In this document: positions 62,684-64,000 of the stretch, piece after piece
How the letters are laid out: each line of letters begins with the position of its first letter
Position numbering within the stretch: the stretch's first letter is position 1
Assembly: GCA_963210315.1 (NCBI GenBank)
Contig: OY723237.1
Location: 3,348,001 to 3,412,000, forward strand
From: Rhynchopus euleeides
Lineage: Eukaryota > Euglenozoa > Diplonemea > Diplonemida > Diplonemidae
Direction of reading: 5' to 3'
DNA: 64,000 bases
Translations under genes and position numbers: made by a program
Notes under the pieces: model-generated
What the model was told of the DNA's origin: nothing
Databases searched by the model: none
What the model saw: only the letters and a program-made list of their open reading frames with translations

Positions 62684-64000
62684 GCACACAACGGCCCCAG
62701 GCGTTTGGATGCTTTCTGCGCCTGATGCAGTTCGTCAATTTGTGTTTTTGACACTTTGTCTTTACGTGTCGCCTGGTGGATTCGATCCCCCCCCCCCCGC
62801 GCCCCACCCAGCATTTCTTTTTCTACCTCCCGCAAAAAACAACACTGCAAAAAGCACACGCGGTGCGCTGTCAGCAAAAGTGGGATACCTAAACCACCTA
62901 TAGAGGAGGGCAGGTGCCTGGGCACACTCCTCCTCCCCCTCTCCACCCACCCACCCCCCCCCCCCCCCCCACTTTTGTCCCACAGCACGCCCCCACCCTC
63001 ACCCGAGCCTGAACCCGAGCTCCAGCTCCAGGCCCCGCCCTGCAGGGGAACGGAGGTCCGACTCTGCGCCTTGCCTCCTGTGGTGTGTGGGGAGGGGCGG
63101 GTGGGGTGGGGGGGGGGGGGGGGGGAATGTGGACTGGTTGGCGGTGTCTATCGTAGCCACGCGGTGGTCCGCACTGGTCATGCCTCGCACCGCGCTGTGA
63201 AACAACGTCGTAAGAAATGGTCCCCCCATGCGTCGAACCCAGGCACTCCCTTGGGCTTGGTTTGGCCCCATTTGTCCTCCCTCCTTGAGAGTGTTGGCTG
63301 TTGAAAAGCCAAAAAAATATATACGCATGCAATCTCGAGGAAACAGGCAGAGGGCAAAAATAAAAAATTGTGGAGCAGAGAGGAAAAGAAAAGGGGGGAA
63401 CCGCCACCGCCACCCGCCACCTCTCCCCTCTCCCCCCCCCCCCCAAACGGTGATGCGCAGGAAAACAGTACGCAAAAAAAAAGCTGCCACAGACACCACC
63501 ACCACCCCCGCTGCCCCCAATGATATATATTGGCGGTATCCCACGGCTATCCCTGGTTTTCAATACCAAAAGAAACATTTGCAACACACGATGATTCACA
63601 CACCCCCCCTTTTTTTTGTTATGTGTGTCTTCTGCACAATCTGACCTGCAGTAAACCCGCGTCGTCGGCTGAATCGAAGGAGGAGGAGGATAAGGGTTTT
63701 TGGTGTGGAGCCGTGGGGTTCAGTGCGGGTTCCCCCCCCCCCCCCCCCCTACGGAGATGGGAGAGGGAGTGATGGTGGGTGGAAAACGGGGAGGGAGGGG
63801 GAGGGGGAGGTGTGGCAACAAAACAAATTCCCCCACCCCCCCCCCCCCCACCCCCCACCGAGTGGGGGCACAAGGCCTGCACAGGATGCGCGGAATCTCC
63901 CTCTGGCCTGCTCAGGCATGCTGAGGTACCACACCCAGACAAACCCGCTCTCTCCCACCCTCAGCACACCGTATTTTTAAGCGTTGCTTTTTGACAAACA
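62052..64000. other. Intergenic DNA to the right edge
   Basis: Dense poly-C and poly-G runs (62160-62177, 62949-62972, 63108-63126, 63731-63749, 63839-63850) and a (CA)n tract of about 19 units at 62644-62681. No gene supported. Confidence 0.5.
62644..62681. repeat. (CA)n microsatellite
   Basis: About nineteen uninterrupted CA units. Confidence 0.9.

Noticed and set aside
1..64000. CRISPR array, operons or bacterial promoters
   Set aside because: The 41-bp array has palindromic units without unique spacers, and the window has spliced introns and eukaryotic families; no bacterial features are present.

Overview
The window is nuclear DNA of a GC-rich unicellular eukaryote. Three genes are interrupted by introns whose 5' splice sites read GTATG (GTGTGG once) and whose acceptors are pyrimidine-rich and end in AG. 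The other host genes look intronless. All seven host genes I can support lie on the + strand, spaced 2 to 13 kb apart, while the two large retroelements lie on the - strand. One-directional gene order is typical of euglenozoans (kinetoplastids, diplonemids) and dinoflagellates, so I lean towards such a protist, but no sequence here fixes the taxon.

Layout. 1-12.6 kb: two copies of one non-LTR retrotransposon family, head to tail on the - strand. One has complete reading frames: a coiled-coil ORF1 and a 1,947-codon ORF2 joining OTU protease, endonuclease, reverse transcriptase, RNase H and a Cys/His-rich tail. The other is 5'-truncated and leaves the window. 12.6-16.9 kb: poly-G tracts and a ~188-bp satellite. 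16.9-18.6 kb: a DCN1-like neddylation factor. 20.1-21.2 kb: a leucine-rich-repeat protein with a C-terminal zinc ribbon. 26.5-28.1 kb: an UNC93-like membrane protein of the major facilitator superfamily. 29.6-30.6 kb: a 41-bp satellite built round a perfect palindrome, with its last two units inverted. 33.7-36.3 kb: a four-exon BMT5-like (DUF2431) Rossmann methyltransferase with polyQ and RGG regions. 37.2-41.4 kb: DNA-transposon-like inverted-repeat elements. 42.2-45.5 kb: a long coiled-coil protein. 45.3-53.6 kb: a mosaic of inverted-repeat elements, a dispersed GC-rich hairpin repeat, a LINE fragment and a decayed transposon gene. 55.8-58.1 kb: a three-exon Lys-rich protein of unknown function. 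60.7-62.1 kb: a four-exon Mms2/UEV1-type ubiquitin E2 variant.

The host genes do not form one pathway. Two act in ubiquitin-like conjugation (DCN1-like, UEV) and one probably acts on rRNA or other RNA. The accessory DNA is the notable part: the OTU-bearing retroelement with apparent (CA)n junctions, two TTAA-flanked elements with a shared terminal architecture, a TA-flanked MITE-like element, at least ten copies of a palindromic GC-rich repeat, and intergenic motifs repeated between genes. Exon limits come from reading frame and splice signals only, with no transcript data.
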